A stretch of 6,339 bases of DNA from a bacterium UBP12_UBA5184 (GTDB lineage: Bacteria > Vulcanimicrobiota > Vulcanimicrobiia > Vulcanimicrobiales > Vulcanimicrobiaceae): NCBI GenBank assembly GCA_002413145.1, contig DHWK01000067.1, positions 12,450-18,788 of the forward strand, in the 5' to 3' direction. The notes under the pieces are model-generated. The model was not told where the DNA came from. It saw nothing but the letters and a program-made list of their open reading frames with translations, and made no database searches. This document shows, one piece after another, positions 5,969 to 6,339 of the stretch (position 1 is the stretch's first letter; the number at the start of each line of letters is the position of its first letter). The translations under genes and the position numbers were made by a program.

Positions 5969-6130
5969 ATGCTTAACACGATCAAGAACGTGCTCGCCGA
6001 CGACGGCGGCCAAGGTCTCACCGAATACGCGATTATCCTCGGTCTGGTCGCCGTCGCTGCCATCGCAGTGTTAGGGACCCTTTCAACCAACATCAACAAT
6101 GAACTCTCCGCGGCCGGGGCCGCGATTTAA
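5969..6130 (+). CDS. flp: Flp/Fap family major prepilin
   Basis: The structural subunit of the Tad (type IVc) pilus, 53 residues, in the normal size range for Flp prepilins. A short leader MLNTIKNVLADDGG is followed by QGLTEYAIILGLVAVAAIAVLG. This fits the Flp processing motif G/XXXXEY, with cleavage after Gly14, Glu19 at +5 and Tyr20 at +6, leaving a mature pilin of 39 residues. The hydrophobic helix (about 20-38) is the assembly and membrane segment; the tail TLSTNINNELSAAGAAI is amphipathic and matches the usual C-terminal shape. A strong Shine-Dalgarno, AAGGAG (5958-5963), lies five bases before the ATG, as expected for an abundant protein. It follows the Ig-like secreted gene by 25 bases. 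The processing peptidase (TadV/CpaA) is not seen in the window. Confidence 0.95.
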   Translation: MLNTIKNVLADDGGQGLTEYAIILGLVAVAAIAVLGTLSTNINNELSAAGAAI

Positions 6131-6267
6131 GTCGGCAACCCAGGCAGGCTGGCAACGCCGTTTGGCGCTTACCGCGCCATAGGTTCACGGCCCGTCTGGC
6201 GACTCGAGGAACGCCGGCGGGATCGTGCACCGATCCTTACATTTCTCTCCTATAGATAAGTAACTGA

Positions 6268-6310
6268 ATGTCGATCATGCTTCTCGGCTGGGCCTTCATG
6301 CTCTGCGCAG
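6268..6310 (+). CDS. possible N-terminal fragment of a membrane protein, cut by contig end
   Basis: An ATG at 6268 opens a frame reading MSIMLLGWAFMLCA before the sequence runs into adapter-like bases. The hydrophobic start would suit a membrane or exported protein; after flp the common neighbours are the TadV/CpaA prepilin peptidase and CpaB, but fourteen residues cannot distinguish them. A TATAGA box at 6251-6256 could be a -10 element, and no clear Shine-Dalgarno is seen. The call rests mainly on gene order and is weak. Confidence 0.3.
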
Positions 6311-6339
6311 TCTTACACATCTCCGAGCCCACGAGACGG
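6311..6339. other. Nextera-type sequencing adapter remnant at the contig end
   Basis: Bases 6315-6337 (ACACATCTCCGAGCCC followed by ACGAGAC) match, over 23 bases, the reverse complement of the Illumina Nextera read-2 transposase adapter as I remember it. The preceding TCTT (6311-6314) also fits if two bases of the adapter are missing. The final GG would be the first bases of an index. This stretch is probably not genomic, and any translation reading through it is artefactual. Confidence 0.88.

Noticed and set aside
6163..6179. Hairpin TGGCGC-TTACC-GCGCCA after flp as a terminator
   Set aside because: The stem is only six base pairs and is followed by ATAGGTTC rather than a T tract. It could be an mRNA-stabilising stem but cannot be called a terminator. 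The rest of 6131-6267 shows nothing else convincing.

Overview
The window carries part of a tight-adherence (Tad/Flp) type IVc pilus locus, flanked on the left by the C-terminal part of a polytopic membrane glycosyltransferase. The DNA is GC-rich. A CpaC/RcpA-type outer-membrane secretin implies a diderm (two-membrane) bacterium. The fragmentary context and the sequencing-adapter remnant at the right edge suggest a draft or metagenome assembly. The arrangement and protein flavour would suit an environmental lineage such as Eremiobacterota/Vulcanimicrobiota (WPS-2), but that placement is a guess from general familiarity and not a result.

Layout. Bases 3-1436 (+): a 5'-truncated GT39/PMT-like (ArnT-type fold) glycosyltransferase, followed by a possible 47-residue ORF joined by an ATGA overlap (1433-1576). 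Bases 1577-1653: a short convergent gap with no clear terminator. Bases 1654-5381 (-): a four-gene operon read right to left, consisting of a secretin (CpaC/RcpA), a TadG-like protein, and two TadE-like minor pilins. The last three genes are joined by 4-base stop/start overlaps (ATGA, then TTGA). A terminator-like hairpin with a T tract lies between the secretin and TadG genes. Bases 5382-5511: a divergent control region with three GTTGAC repeats at exactly 11-bp period plus a TTGAC-N5-GTCAA inverted repeat. Bases 5512-5943 (+): a small secreted protein with a probable Ig-like beta fold. Bases 5969-6130 (+): the 53-residue Flp major prepilin with an intact G/XXXXEY processing site. Bases 6268-6310 (+): possibly the first codons of a further membrane protein, cut off where the contig runs into a Nextera-type adapter (about 6311-6339).

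How the parts fit. In known Tad systems the Flp prepilin is cleaved by a prepilin peptidase, assembled by an inner-membrane ATPase platform (TadA/B/C, TadZ) and exported through the CpaC/RcpA secretin. TadE and TadG proteins act as minor or accessory pseudopilins. Here the secretin and minor components diverge from the pilin, so the region 5382-5511 probably sets the balance between them. The ATPase, platform genes, CpaB and prepilin peptidase are not visible and would be expected beyond the right edge or elsewhere. The main points for a second look are the 11-bp operator-like array, the intra-operon attenuator, the unassigned Ig-like protein next to flp, and the adapter remnant.
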